Source: Lachnospiraceae bacterium (lineage in GTDB: Bacteria > Bacillota > Clostridia > Lachnospirales > Lachnospiraceae). From it: a stretch of 64,000 bases of DNA. The DNA lies in contig JAAUZU010000005.1 in the NCBI GenBank assembly GCA_014804445.1, positions 67,522-131,521 on the forward strand, given 5' to 3'. Under the pieces are notes generated by a model that was not told the origin of the DNA, made no database searches, and saw nothing but the letters and a program-made list of their open reading frames with translations. Positions 18,393 through 28,092 of this stretch are shown here, piece by piece. Position numbers and translations under genes: made by a program. Each line of letters starts with the position of its first letter. The first letter of the stretch is position 1.

Positions 18393-21300
18393 TTAACGTT
18401 TGCGCCTGTGCATATGTTGTAAGTTATCCAGCGGAAGGCGTTCTAATGTTTTTATGAGATAATCGGCCCCTGAATTGTTGGTAACATTAGGAAGTGTAAG
18501 CGTAATGTGTTGTACAACCGGAGTTGGTTCAGCACTTGTATTACTCAGCATATGGGAATAATCCATATTAGGAAAGTTTACCATTGCACTAAGAGGCTGC
18601 ATAAGACTTTGGAAGCTGAAATCTGAAGGCTGCATATTCCTTATGCGTTCAAACAATGCCCTCATTCCTTCGCTCTGTACAGGTTCTATATTACCCGTGT
18701 CAAGCATTGCCTTTGTTTCTTCCGCATTTTTGACAACTTCGCCGCCTTCCATGGGAATCAGGGTTGGCTTTGTCACAAGGGAAACATTGCCGTCATTGTC
18801 AATGAAGGTTTCCGTTCCGTTCTCGCCTACAAGGTTAAGGCCTTTCCTTGCATTGTCTGTGCCGGAAGCGTACTGTTTGACATAATACATAAACTCGTCC
18901 CTATAATGCACCTTATTCATGTAATTCGCATAACTCTGTGCTTCTGCTTTTGTGTCAAAGATTCTGACTGCTTTTGCTGTCCCCTCGTAAACAACACCGT
19001 ACTTTGGAGGATCCTTTGGAGGATCCTTTGGTGGATTGTCACCATCTCCACCTGTAGTATTGCCCGCCTCGGCTTCCGCCTTAATCTTTGCCGCTTTGGC
19101 GGCGATGTCAATCTGTGCCTGCTGCAGTGCAATATACTGTTCTGTAAAGCTCCGTAAAGTGTCAAGCCTTCCATTCAGGATATCACGTTCCCATTCAGAA
19201 CCCATGATTTCAGCCGCAAGGAGTTTATCCTGCTGTTTCTGGTAAACGTCTGAGATTTCGTTCCATTTGTCCTTATAGGCTTCCAGTGCGTCAATCTGGT
19301 TATCGAGGCTCTTTGTTGCATTTTCCATTTCCTCTTTGAGTAATTCTATCTGTGTTTCCAGTCGGGAAATGTTCAACTGGAATTCCTTGTCTGCCAAATC
19401 GTCTTCAGCGTCGCGGACAGCATCCATGTCTGCTTCATAAACAAACTGGCTGCCATTGTACACTTTATTTACACGCTGGTTCCTTGCACGCTCTGCCTCA
19501 TACTGTGCTTTTTCAAGGTCAATCTGTTCCTGGCGCGCGTCATTTGCCTTGTTTAAGGCATCGATTTCTTCCTGTATGGCATCAATTTTTGCCTGATAGG
19601 AGTTTTCTATGGCTTCTTTCTGGTCTTTTAGCTTGTCAATCTCATCATCAATCCTGTCGGTGACAGCATTTACTACTCTGTCGTAGAGGGAGATCTGATG
19701 GTTATACATGCTTTCAAGAGCATCGTAATATTCCTCCGCCCTGATTTTGCCGTCACGGTAATAGTCCTCAACGATCTGCCTGCGTTTGTCTGTGTATTCC
19801 TGAAAGGTAATGATATTTGCAGCAAGCTGTTTTTCGAGAAGGTCTGTTTCTTTGTCAAGAACGTTTTTCCAGTCTTTCTCTGCCTGTTCTGCGGCGGAAG
19901 AGGAGGATGCGCCACTAAAGTTTTTAAAATCAACTTTATTAACAAGCGCCCTGATTTTATTAATATCGTTTCTGGCTTTATTAGTAACTTTATCCACATA
20001 ATCTTGTGATAGACCTTTTTCTAATGCGGAAGTAGACCATGCAATAAGTTGTGCTTCGGCAAGAGTGTGATAACTGTCTGCAAGGTCATAATTTGTAGAT
20101 GCAAGATATGAGTCTGCATCAGCTTCCGTCTCGATCTTGGATACATTATCAACAACACCCTGAATCGCTTGTGCCTTCATTTCTGCAATTCTGGCTTTTG
20201 CGAGGTCGTACATTGCCTGTTCGTTTATGCCAAGCTGTCCATCTTCTAAAGTGAGATAATCAAGAAAATCGTCACCTTGTTCAATAATTGACTGAAACTG
20301 TTCTATGGTAATGGAGCCGGTAGAAGAGTAGGAGTCCATCGCGTTCTTTAAATTAGAATAGGCAGACTTGATTTTATCAAGCTGTTCAGTTAACTCGCCA
20401 AGGGCATTCAGATTACTTTCGGCATCCTCGATGGCAAAGATATCGGAGAAGGAAGCAGGAGATTTGTTGTTGGAGATGGAATCTTGGACTTTTCTAATCT
20501 TTGTAATTAATTCATCCCAAGATAAAAGAGTACCTTCTTGAACTTCTATCTTCTCTGCAGCGATTTGTAGTTCGTCATCTGATAAACCAACTACCATGTC
20601 GCTAAATTCAGGTCTGACTTTTGATTTTACACTATTTTCCAAATTTGTTCTGTTTTCTATTTTTGTCTGTAGGTAGATGATCAATGGATTATTTTCATCA
20701 AAACCTTCCGTTTTAATAAGTTTATCAACAATACTTTGAAGCGCATCAGCAGAAATATTTCCGTTGAATGCATCTACTAAAGCGGTATTGATTTCTTCTG
20801 AATCAATATTATTAATAGCAAACAGGAAATGTTGTTGTAACCAGTTACTTACTTCTTCCCAATCTCCCGCATTAATATCATCAGGAATAGAACTGATCCA
20901 ATCACTGTTTATTAAAACATCTTTTACTACATTCCGCATATCGGAATTCATACGACTAAAGTTCCATTCTCCGCTTAGCCAAGTGTTGATATAACTCGCC
21001 ATATTGGAGTTTGCAGAATCTATTTTGCCTTTCGCGAACATCACAGCATCTTCATATTCTCGACTTATAATATCCAACTGATTTTTAAACTGTTCAAATT
21101 GTGTTTCGTCAAGTGATGAGAAATCCCATTCTGTATCTACACCAATTATCTTTTTTTGATACCCAGGAGCATCATCATAATAATAAGTTTGTTTCATCAT
21201 CTTTGATGGATCATACCCAAGATTCCGAAGTGCTTCGGAAATAATAAAACTTATGTCATCATTCTGGTTTTCATGTGAGAAATATAATGTCTTTTCATTA

Positions 21301-22230
21301 CTACTAAACCGTGAAATTGCTTTAATAGCATACATCGACATTTTTTCCATATCGGTCAAATCTCTTTTATACTCATTGACATCAAGCATATATCCAGCCC
21401 ATACATCCGGCATATTTTCCAGAATTTTCTGATTTGCCAATTTCTGTTGTACAGAAACGAGATTATCTAAAGAACCTACAATAGTATCAACATTTCCTGA
21501 TAAGTCAAGAATGGCATTTCCATTGTCATCATAGCCTTTAGTTAGTTGTGGGAAAAGCTGTGCTAACTGATTGCTCAAACCAAGAAATTCTTCATAATCT
21601 TCAGTACTAAGTTTCCCACGGGATTGATTAACTTTTCCTAAGTTTTCTACTTGTTGTGCAAGTTCAGCATATTTGTTTTTTATTTTATCCGTATCAGAAG
21701 ATAGAGTGTCAAAATCGGATTTAATAGTATCTATTGCAGACTTAGCTTCTTCGGCTGCTTCTCTGATTTTCTTCTTGTTTTCTTCAAGCTGCTTGTTGTA
21801 ATTTACAGCAGCGATGGTTACACCAATAATAGCACCAGCGGCTAATGTAGCCCATCCCTGCGGAGTAGTGAATAAGAACTTCGCCATTGCCACAGTTGCT
21901 TTTTTAATTGAGATCCAAAGACCTGTGAATGCTGTACCAAGTCCGAGAGTAGTAGCAGTAGTTTCTGCTTGAGAAGCTGCAACGGCATTTGTACTTGCTG
22001 CATTGGCTAATTCATCAGTGGTTGTCTTTAGGAGTTCACCTCGAAAACCGTTTGCTGATAGGATTGCTTTTATTTGTTCATCATTGAGGGTGGATTGAGC
22101 TATTGCTGCTTTGAGAGTTTCAGTGGTGTAAGAACGGCCAATATCCTTCAATTTCTTTATTGAGTTGCCTGCTTTTTCTATAGCCTTTAATGCGTCTGGA
22201 GTCTTGGCGAGAGATTTCAGTTGCGTTATT
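18393..22230 (-). pseudogene. Tape measure protein, C-terminal part (gene split by insertion)
   Basis: About 1,279 residues of a phage tail tape measure protein, which sets tail length inside the tube. Coding homology continues about 80 bases upstream of the first ATG (22151) without a start. It shows a hydrophobic stretch near its N-terminus (PQGWATLAAGAIIGVTIAAV) and long coiled coils. A PPKDPPKDPPK repeat lies at about 19010-19040. The C-terminus (YASGTDNARKGLNLVGENGT) is typical of the family. The N-terminal 164 residues lie at 23498-23992, beyond a 1.27-kb insertion. If the insertion is not removed, the particle would lack a full tape measure; a shortened protein from an internal start is possible. 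Confidence 0.8.
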
Positions 22231-22281
22231 TTTATTAAAATGCTATAATAAACATAAAAGTATGTTAAATTGGAGAGAATT

Positions 22282-22518
22282 ATGACAGCATATGAATTAT
22301 ATGAACAAATAGAGAATGCGGCTGAAGATCAAAATGGTCATTATGTAGTTAATGAACTTATTCAAGCATATTATTATGCAGATATGGTGCCTGAAGTCAT
22401 TGTATATATTCAAGAGGTCTTTAAGTGTGATGAAGATACGGCAAAAGAGGTTTTTAAAATATTTAAAAAAGAAAATGCACAATGCTTGCTAACACCAGAA
22501 CAAGCAGCAGCTAATTAA
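22282..22518 (+). CDS. Small acidic protein (78 aa), unassigned
   Basis: A 78-aa protein starting MTAYELYEQIENAAEDQNGH after GGAGAG. It is helical and acidic, with no signal peptide. It lies in the insertion on the strand opposite the tail genes, just before a small zinc-ribbon fragment, a pairing like that of accessory phage genes. I do not recognise a family. The coding evidence is the good ribosome site and plausible protein composition. Confidence 0.55.
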   Translation: MTAYELYEQIENAAEDQNGHYVVNELIQAYYYADMVPEVIVYIQEVFKCDEDTAKEVFKIFKKENAQCLLTPEQAAAN

Positions 22519-22530
22519 GCCGCTTGTGAA

Positions 22531-22683
22531 ATGGATAGGTTGGCACAGCAAAACAAACCAAAATGCCCAACATGTAATTCAACAAACGTTAAGAAAATTG
22601 GAACAGGTGAGAGAACAGTTTCAGTTGCTGTGTTAGGTATCTCTTTCAAATTTTTTTATTTAAAAACAAATGTTCTGCCTTAA
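22531..22683 (+). pseudogene. Zinc-ribbon protein fragment
   Basis: It starts MDRLAQQNKPKCPTCNSTNV, the first half of a small zinc ribbon (CPTC) seen in many Firmicutes phage-linked proteins. The usual second Cys pair is absent and the frame ends after FFYLKTNVLP, so the 50-residue product is probably a truncated, frameshifted remnant. It lies 12 bp after the 78-aa gene. Confidence 0.5.
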
Positions 22684-23497
22684 CAAAAATAGCAGTTATT
22701 GGTATTATTATGTGGGAGTGCCATGTAAATATAGCACTAGGATGAAAACTGTTCGTTCTGGACAATACAAACCCTGTATAGAAATAATTACAGGAAGGAG
22801 GGGAGAATTGCTAGAATGAGATCCAAAGTCCCAAAGTTTTAACACCAAATTCTATTTATAATTCAATATTTAATTTCCCTTTTATGAAATGCGGCTTCTT
22901 GAAATAGATGTCGCTCTTTTTCTTGCATTTAATAAATTCTCCCTTTTCCATTACGGCGAGGAGAAATCTTTGATTGATTTTTACTCGTTAGTCGAAACAC
23001 TACGACCAAACATATTACTGAAAATCATAAAATCGCAATATGCACTATGCATTATTAGCAAATTACATTATGGCTGTAATTTACTAAGAGGATGGGTATG
23101 TCTGTGGGGATTGCTCTCTGTGTAAAGAGTGCCGTCCTGCTCGTTGTCCATTGTCAATAGTACTTAGGCACCTATCAGCTCTCACCAATATTTCCATATA
23201 CCAGCATAATCAATTTTTTCTACTTTCGTAACCTCATCCGCAGTTAAGGGATTATGGTTTGATATGCATTAGCCGGATTTCTCCGGTCTTACATGAATGT
23301 AAGAAACTTTCGAGCATTTACTCCTCCATGTATAGTTTATACTCCGCTGAAAAGTGTTTGCAGAGTCTTATTAAAAACCCCATGTATCCATAGACTTGTA
23401 GACAACGCCATTATGTTGTTTCCTTATCTATGATTGTCCAACTAAAATCCCTCGCCAAAGTGATCTTAATTGTATGTCACCCTATGTTACCATAGGA

Positions 23498-23992
23498 TCA
23501 AGCAAAGTTTTTAATGAAATAATTGATGCCAAACAGTCCGGCACCCAGACCGACGGTCCCGAGGGAACCGAGGGCTCCTTTTGTGGAGTTGTTCAAAGTC
23601 GAGATAAGACTGAGTAGGCTGTTAAATCCGGAAATTATGTTGTCGGACTTAAAAATCTTTTCAACAGCATCGCCAAAACTGCTCCAAATGTCCAGCATAC
23701 TGCTTAGGGAACTGTCAGTGGCGTTTTCTGCTTTCTTCAATTCGCCTGATATTTGGGAGGAGATGTCGCCGGACATTATTTCTGACACTTTTGAAGAAAT
23801 ATCCTTTGATAATTTTTCCAGATCCTTCTTCATCCCGTCTAAACTCTGCAGAGACTTTGCGTCCGGTTTTACCTGAAGTTCCAGAGGCTTTATCTGTCCA
23901 TTGATTTTCTCAATGTCTTTATTGATGTTTTTGACTGATTTGGCTTTATCCAAAGCCGCCTGCAGTTCAATTGTGTTATTGGTTGTAGCCAT
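23498..23992 (-). pseudogene. Tape measure protein, N-terminal part
   Basis: The first 164 residues of the split tape measure, starting MATTNNTIELQAALDKAKSV. It is helical with typical LELQVKPDAKSLQSLDGMKK repeats, and a hydrophobic GSLGTVGLGAGLFGINYF end. A TGA meets the frame exactly at the insertion border. The start follows an AGGATTTAA context. A diverged partial copy at 5567-5813 shows that this N-terminus was once part of repeated modules. Confidence 0.75.
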
Positions 23993-24029
23993 TTAAATCC
24001 TCCGTTTCTGAAGTAATAATGGTTGGGCA

Positions 24030-24060
24030 GCGGCTCTCCATGAGAGAAGCGGAGAGCCGC
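24030..24060 (-). other. Strong hairpin before the tape measure
   Basis: Perfect 10-bp stem GCGGCTCTCC / GGAGAGCCGC with an 11-base loop between the 55-aa gene and the tape measure. No T-run follows on the minus strand, so it may be a processing or attenuation element and not a terminator. Confidence 0.5.
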
Positions 24061-24118
24061 GCCTGGCTGTTTTTTATATAGGGCAGATGTACCGGCCCTG
24101 TATGCAGCTTTTCAACAA

Positions 24119-24286
24119 TTATGCTTCTGTGGAATTGTCTGCATGCTCATCAGCGGGTGCCTCGCCCAGCTTCTGAATTAGGGCGATAATGCCGTCCTTT
24201 TCATCGAGCAGGGAATTGATGGCGCCGTAGAGCATGGATTTCAGTCTGTATTCATTTTTTTTCATCTTAAAGTATTCTCTTATCAT
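24119..24286 (-). CDS. Small tail-module protein (55 aa)
   Basis: A 55-aa protein starting MIREYFKMKKNEYRLKSMLY after AAAAGAGGAA. It is helical with an acidic C-terminal tail (ADEHADNSTEA). It is supported by a strong ribosome site and position directly before the tape measure. I do not recognise it. Small proteins in this place in siphophages are often tail chaperones, but no slippery frameshift heptamer was identified. The start is preceded by the 37-bp leader motif also found before the RNA polymerase gene. Confidence 0.6.
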   Translation of the reverse strand: MIREYFKMKKNEYRLKSMLYGAINSLLDEKDGIIALIQKLGEAPADEHADNSTEA

Positions 24287-24323
24287 TTTTTCCTCTTTTC
24301 TGCGCTGTTTTGATTGCGCAAAG
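24287..24323 (-). promoter_or_regulatory. Repeated leader motif, copy 2
   Basis: Minus-strand leader with the hairpin-capable core TGCGC...GCGCA, then AGAAAAGAGGA up to the start of the 55-aa gene. It matches the leader of the RNA polymerase gene (31547-31583) at most of its bases. Confidence 0.5.
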
Positions 24324-24355
24324 ACTATGGTTTACGAGTTTGCGGACAGGCGGCG

Positions 24356-24865
24356 TTAAAAGCCTTCCTTCAGTTTTTGCCTGTAGACCTCTTGAATGAG
24401 GTCCATGGATATTTCGACTTCGCCGTTTTCCAGTCCGTTTTCTTTCAGTATTTTTTCGTACTTTTCGTAAGTACGGATACAGTGAGTAAAGCTGTCCTTG
24501 TTGCAGGGGCGTCCCTCGGAAACAATGGTGGCAAAATTGTTGATTTCCCACCGCATATCGTCGATTTGTTTATCCACAAACATGCGGGTAAGTTTTTTGA
24601 TATCCGAGCAGATTTCTTCGTCCCGCCTGTCCGATTTTTTGTTATCGGCTTCCTGTTTTTTCTGCAGGGCGGAAAGATTTTGGGAAGTCTGCAGCAGGAG
24701 AGTGCGTTCTTCCCTTCTTTTTCGCGTCCATTTGGTCTCAAGTCCAAGTTTTTCCGTTGCCCATCCAAGGGCGGAAACCATCGCTTTTATGCCAAGCAGC
24801 ATTGCAAAAACGGATAGAAACAGAGCCGTGAAATTTATTTTGGTAAGTTCTGTGATTGCATCCAT
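24356..24865 (-). CDS. Membrane-anchored phage-type protein (169 aa)
   Basis: A 169-aa protein with one N-terminal membrane segment (LFLSVFAMLLGIKAMVSALG). A long charged coiled coil follows (residues about 45-110), then a short C-terminal helix region. Such proteins occur beside holins in Clostridia prophages. It is translated almost immediately after the holin gene, so a role in lysis or envelope passage is plausible but unproven. I cannot name the family. Confidence 0.6.
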   Translation of the reverse strand: MDAITELTKINFTALFLSVFAMLLGIKAMVSALGWATEKLGLETKWTRKRREERTLLLQTSQNLSALQKKQEADNKKSDRRDEEICSDIKKLTRMFVDKQIDDMRWEINNFATIVSEGRPCNKDSFTHCIRTYEKYEKILKENGLENGEVEISMDLIQEVYRQKLKEGF

Positions 24866-24866
24866 T

Positions 24867-25184
24867 TTATTGCTGCCTTTCAGGCGTCAACTGCTGCAAA
24901 GCGGCTTCCAGTAAAATTCGAATCTGCTCCTCGGTGATGACTTCCTTTTTGGAATTAAACATTTGGCAGACAAAGCGGATAACATACTCTCGTTTTTCTT
25001 TGCCGGACTTCGGAGCGTCGAAGAGCATTTCAGCAGCTAATACTGCTTTTTCTACCCATTTTGCAATGGTGTTTAGTTGTGCAGCGGATATCTTGGATTT
25101 GATAAGGGGGAGGATATAGCCGGTAATGACTGCACCCAGAACAGGGATGCACAAAAGTATAATATTAAATAAAAATTCGTTCAT
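24867..25184 (-). CDS. Holin, LLH family
   Basis: A 105-aa holin-like protein starting MNEFLFNIILLCIPVLGAVI after AAAGGAG. It has one clear N-terminal membrane helix, then a helical cytoplasmic part (AKWVEKAVLAAEMLFDAPKS) and a charged tail. This layout matches the phage_holin_LLH family. Holins open the membrane so that the amidase reaches the wall. The gene lies directly after the amidase gene and one base before the 169-aa gene, forming a lysis cassette for releasing particles. Confidence 0.8.
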   Translation of the reverse strand: MNEFLFNIILLCIPVLGAVITGYILPLIKSKISAAQLNTIAKWVEKAVLAAEMLFDAPKSGKEKREYVIRFVCQMFNSKKEVITEEQIRILLEAALQQLTPERQQ

Positions 25185-25201
25185 AATGGTATGCTCCTTT
25201 T

Positions 25202-26254
25202 CTAACGCAGCGCACAATACCATGTTTCACTACCCACAATGCCGTCCTGCCTTAAACCATTATTTTTCTGAAATGAAATTGTGGCGTTATGGCAGCCGGG
25301 GCCAAATATGCCGTCGATGCCGTTAGGGTTATATTTTTGGCAGATTAGATATGCCTGCCAGATTGTCACAAAAATGCTTTTGGAGCCTTTTCTGATGATA
25401 TGGGAAGCAGCGGCAGCTTTGGAGGCAGCGCCAAATAAACCGTCCGCAGGCAGTATGCCGGCTTCTGTCTGCCATGCACTGACAAGCGCTTTTTTGGTCT
25501 TTGGACCGAAGCAGCCGTCAATGGAAAGTCCTGACTGATAATGCGTGTTGAGCCAGTTTTGGACGGCCTTGATATCGGAGGCTATCTGTAATTTGTCAGT
25601 GGCAGCAGAGGGCTGCGGCGTGGCAGAGGCGGACGGCTGCACTGTAGGAGCAGCAGGGGGCTGCGCAGCGGACGGTGTGACAGAGGACGCTTCCGTGGTG
25701 GAAGCTATATCGGAACTTGCGCCGAGTATTTGATTGACTGCGGCTGCAATGTAAGGGTGTTTGTTGTATAAATAATCACCGGGGCAGGCTTTGGCGGCGA
25801 ACCAGCGGTGGACGGTCATATTCTGTTTTTCAATCTGCCCCACAAGTGTTTTGTCGGCCTGCCATTTTAATTCGCGGATATGATTCCGGCGGCAGATATC
25901 GGCGACTAAGGCAATCAGGGAAGCCATGGCTTTGTCGGAGACATGCCAGCCTGTATCTGCGCCGCCGTCGTTTGCCACTTCGATGGTAACGGCACGGTGG
26001 TCGTTTGCCTTGTTGGAGGTACACCAGGAGCGGTCTTTTTCCTCCACATACAGGGCAATCCGCCCGTCGCTTCCGATGCCGTAATTAGATGAGGCCTGTC
26101 TTGTTTTGGGTGCAAACACATCGCCGCATCTTTCTACGGATAAATTTCCTGCCATACAGTGGATGGTGATGGTGTCAATTGCGTGGTTTCGGGGGCTGGT
26201 CCGGTTGGGGCTTATTCTGGTATAGCATATTAAAGGGCTGTTTGTGTAGTTCAT
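25202..26254 (-). CDS. N-acetylmuramoyl-L-alanine amidase (endolysin)
   Basis: A 350-aa cell-wall hydrolase. An amidase_2 domain covers about residues 15-170, with zinc-type residues in ITIHCMAG and VHRWFAAKACPGDYL. A Ala/Pro/Thr-rich linker follows (about 190-225). Two peptidoglycan-binding repeats come next (SIDGCFGPKTKKALVSAWQT; GIDGIFGPGCHNATISFQKN). There is no signal peptide, as expected of a holin-dependent endolysin. The start MNYTNSPLICYT was chosen because it follows GGAAG and fits the domain edge. It opens the lysis cassette, separated from the tail tube gene by a terminator. Confidence 0.88.
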   Translation of the reverse strand: MNYTNSPLICYTRISPNRTSPRNHAIDTITIHCMAGNLSVERCGDVFAPKTRQASSNYGIGSDGRIALYVEEKDRSWCTSNKANDHRAVTIEVANDGGADTGWHVSDKAMASLIALVADICRRNHIRELKWQADKTLVGQIEKQNMTVHRWFAAKACPGDYLYNKHPYIAAAVNQILGASSDIASTTEASSVTPSAAQPPAAPTVQPSASATPQPSAATDKLQIASDIKAVQNWLNTHYQSGLSIDGCFGPKTKKALVSAWQTEAGILPADGLFGAASKAAAASHIIRKGSKSIFVTIWQAYLICQKYNPNGIDGIFGPGCHNATISFQKNNGLRQDGIVGSETWYCALR

Positions 26255-26269
26255 TTGTATCTTCCATGT

Positions 26270-26311
26270 CCGCTTTGATGGGCGCATACTGTCCTGTGTC
26301 CATCAAAACGG
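26270..26311 (-). promoter_or_regulatory. Long hairpin in the amidase leader
   Basis: A 12-bp stem (CCGTTTTGATGG / CCATCAAAGCGG, one G-U pair) about 15 bp upstream of the amidase start. It could regulate translation or stabilise the lysis transcript. Confidence 0.45.
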
Positions 26312-26339
26312 AATCAAAATCAGTGTTTTAAGTAACAGT

Positions 26340-26370
26340 AAAAAAAGAGGGCAGCCAAATGACTGCCCTC
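26340..26370 (-). terminator. Terminator after the tail tube gene
   Basis: Perfect 8-bp stem GAGGGCAG / CTGCCCTC followed on the minus strand by TTTTTTT. It separates the tube gene from the lysis genes. Confidence 0.85.
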
Positions 26371-26379
26371 CATAGCAGA

Positions 26380-27111
26380 TTATTCCTCGATTAAGATGAG
26401 GTCAAGGATATTGTCGTCTGCATCTGCAAGCAAGTCGCAGGTGATGGTAAGAGTGCTCGGGTCTCCGGAATTGGAGAAGCTTAAAGACATGTTGGACTGC
26501 GGTGCGCACTTGGCAGCAACAATGCGGTAAGGCAGCACTTCGTCATTTTCTGTCTTCATAATGGTATCGCCGTAAACAGTAAAGTTCTTCGGGAAGCTGG
26601 TGGACTTGATGTTAATCCGCTGAACGCCTTCGTTCATCTCTTTCATGTAATATACGATAACCTTATCGCTGCCGGAAAGGGCAGTAGAAAGAGTTACGAC
26701 TTTGTCTGCAACTGTGCATGCAAGCTCAGTGCCGCAGTCGTCATCTGCCGCGTATACAACAACCGAGCCGGCAACAGGCGCCTCAGCAAGGGTAATTTCC
26801 GTGCCTGCCTCGTTTACAGCAGCTTCTACTCTGGTCACGAACTTAGCGGACTTGCTTACTTCGCCGCCGGTAATGAGCTGCCACAGCTTAACGCTCTGAA
26901 CCTGTGTCTCGATGGTAATGGTGCCGCCTCTCTCACCGGAGAACTGCACGCGCTTGGGATGTCCCTTGCCGCCGTAAGCAAATACGGATTCGCCCGTAAG
27001 CTCCGTGGTGGAAACGTTTGCAAAGTCTAAATTAAGAAAAGGTTTCTTTGTGGCATAATCCACAAAAATGAGGTCACATACCTCTCTGTTTGCCATAGTA
27101 GCATTTGACAT
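26380..27111 (-). CDS. Major tail tube protein candidate
   Basis: A 243-aa protein starting MSNATMANREVCDLIFVDYA after AAAGGAGG, the strongest ribosome site of the element, as expected for an abundant protein. It is beta-rich and carries an inserted Ig-like stretch (EAAVNEAGTEITLAEAPVAG to DKVIVYYMKEM). The sequence NREVCDLIFVDYATKKPFLN with PKRVQFSGERGGTITIETQV resembles tail tube proteins of large Firmicutes siphophages. A terminator follows directly. No sheath gene was found nearby, which points to a flexible, non-contractile tail. Confidence 0.65.
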   Translation of the reverse strand: MSNATMANREVCDLIFVDYATKKPFLNLDFANVSTTELTGESVFAYGGKGHPKRVQFSGERGGTITIETQVQSVKLWQLITGGEVSKSAKFVTRVEAAVNEAGTEITLAEAPVAGSVVVYAADDDCGTELACTVADKVVTLSTALSGSDKVIVYYMKEMNEGVQRINIKSTSFPKNFTVYGDTIMKTENDEVLPYRIVAAKCAPQSNMSLSFSNSGDPSTLTITCDLLADADDNILDLILIEE

Positions 27112-27125
27112 AGTAAAATCCTCCT

Positions 27126-27887
27126 TTAGGGTTCTTGATTGATTTTTTTGAACCATGCGGCTGCGTCGAAGTGTTTGTCTTTATCACCCCATGCCGCAAC
27201 GCTCATGGATTGGATAGCATAAATGCTATTGTTGGAAAGCCGAAAGAAGCAGTCCCATAGCTGAAACACTGTTAAATCCCAGATGTTCAGTATGTTGAGC
27301 GACTGGCTTTTGTTTGCGACGGCAGATATGATATTGCCCAGTTCCATATTGTCGTCCGTTTTGCCGGAAGCTTCTTTTCTGGCTCTTCCCTGTTGCAGTT
27401 TTTTCGCGATTTCCAGCGCCTTTTTGCTTTTTACCTTTGATAAATCTTCCTGTGCGGCGGACTTGAAGTGATTGCGCTGACGTATAATGTCGCACACAAG
27501 GGCATAGTTTTCCTGGGAAATCATGCCAATCCGGCGCTCGGTTTCATCGCAGATAAGAAAGCAGTTGTCCTTCTTTGCGTAAACCACTTTTTCCTGTATA
27601 AAAAATTGTAGGGCAGACTGTAAGAGCAGAGCCATTTTTTCATTGGCAGTCAGCAGACCAAACAGGTTTATCTGCGCAAGTTCCGTGCCTGCAAGCTTTT
27701 CATACTCCTCGGAACAGCCGATTAAATCGAAATATGCTTTTACATTCATAAACAGAAGGGAGAGGTAGTACTGATAGGCAGCAAAACCGGTGGAAGCAAT
27801 ATCTCTTAATTTGGGAGATAGGATACTGCAGGTGTTTGGAATCACCACAGGGTCGGGGGAGAGCAAATCAAAATAACTTAGTTTCAA
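27126..27887 (-). CDS. Tail-module protein (253 aa), unassigned
   Basis: A 253-aa, mostly helical protein starting MKLSYFDLLSPDPVVIPNTC. It ends with VFQLWDCFFRLSNNSIYAIQ and WGDKDKHFDAAAWFKKINQE, a pattern also seen in proteins coded next to tail tube genes of Clostridia phages. It may be a tail assembly factor. Its stop lies just upstream of the tube gene start, so the pair is probably co-transcribed. No catalytic motif is visible. Confidence 0.6.
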   Translation of the reverse strand: MKLSYFDLLSPDPVVIPNTCSILSPKLRDIASTGFAAYQYYLSLLFMNVKAYFDLIGCSEEYEKLAGTELAQINLFGLLTANEKMALLLQSALQFFIQEKVVYAKKDNCFLICDETERRIGMISQENYALVCDIIRQRNHFKSAAQEDLSKVKSKKALEIAKKLQQGRARKEASGKTDDNMELGNIISAVANKSQSLNILNIWDLTVFQLWDCFFRLSNNSIYAIQSMSVAAWGDKDKHFDAAAWFKKINQEP

Positions 27888-28092
27888 AACATCACCTCAC
27901 ATTTTTTATTTTTGACAATAGAATTTTCGCGGAGCGTGGATTCTATTGTTGGGCAACAAGAGAAAGAGGCAGGTGACGATACCACAGAAGGAGCAGCACC
28001 GCCACCTGATGAAAAAGAAGTTTTCCACCATTGATATATATGAAGCAAAAAACGCTTATAAACGGCGTAAAATCAAGGAAAACCGGAAATTT

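Larger units (their letters stand above)
22231..23497. other. 1.27-kb insertion splitting the tape measure
   Basis: Foreign sequence between two collinear halves of the tape measure. It is AT-rich and holds two small plus-strand reading frames at its left end. Between about 22700 and 23497 I see no convincing gene. On the minus strand that part has several hairpins, including CCGGAGAAATCCGG (GAAA tetraloop), CTTACAT/ATGTAAG and, at the right junction, CCTATG/CATAGG. No transposase, reverse transcriptase or clear intron core was recognised. Confidence 0.6.

Noticed and set aside
19010-19040. GGATCCTTTGG tandem repeats as a phase-variable tract
   Set aside because: The repeat encodes the in-frame PPKDPPKDPPK linker of the tape measure. 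The unit length is a multiple of three, so changes would not switch the frame.
22231-23497. Group II intron or IS200/IS605-type element in the tape measure
   Set aside because: No GTGYG start, no domain V, no intron-encoded protein and no transposase could be recognised. Hairpins alone are not enough to name it.
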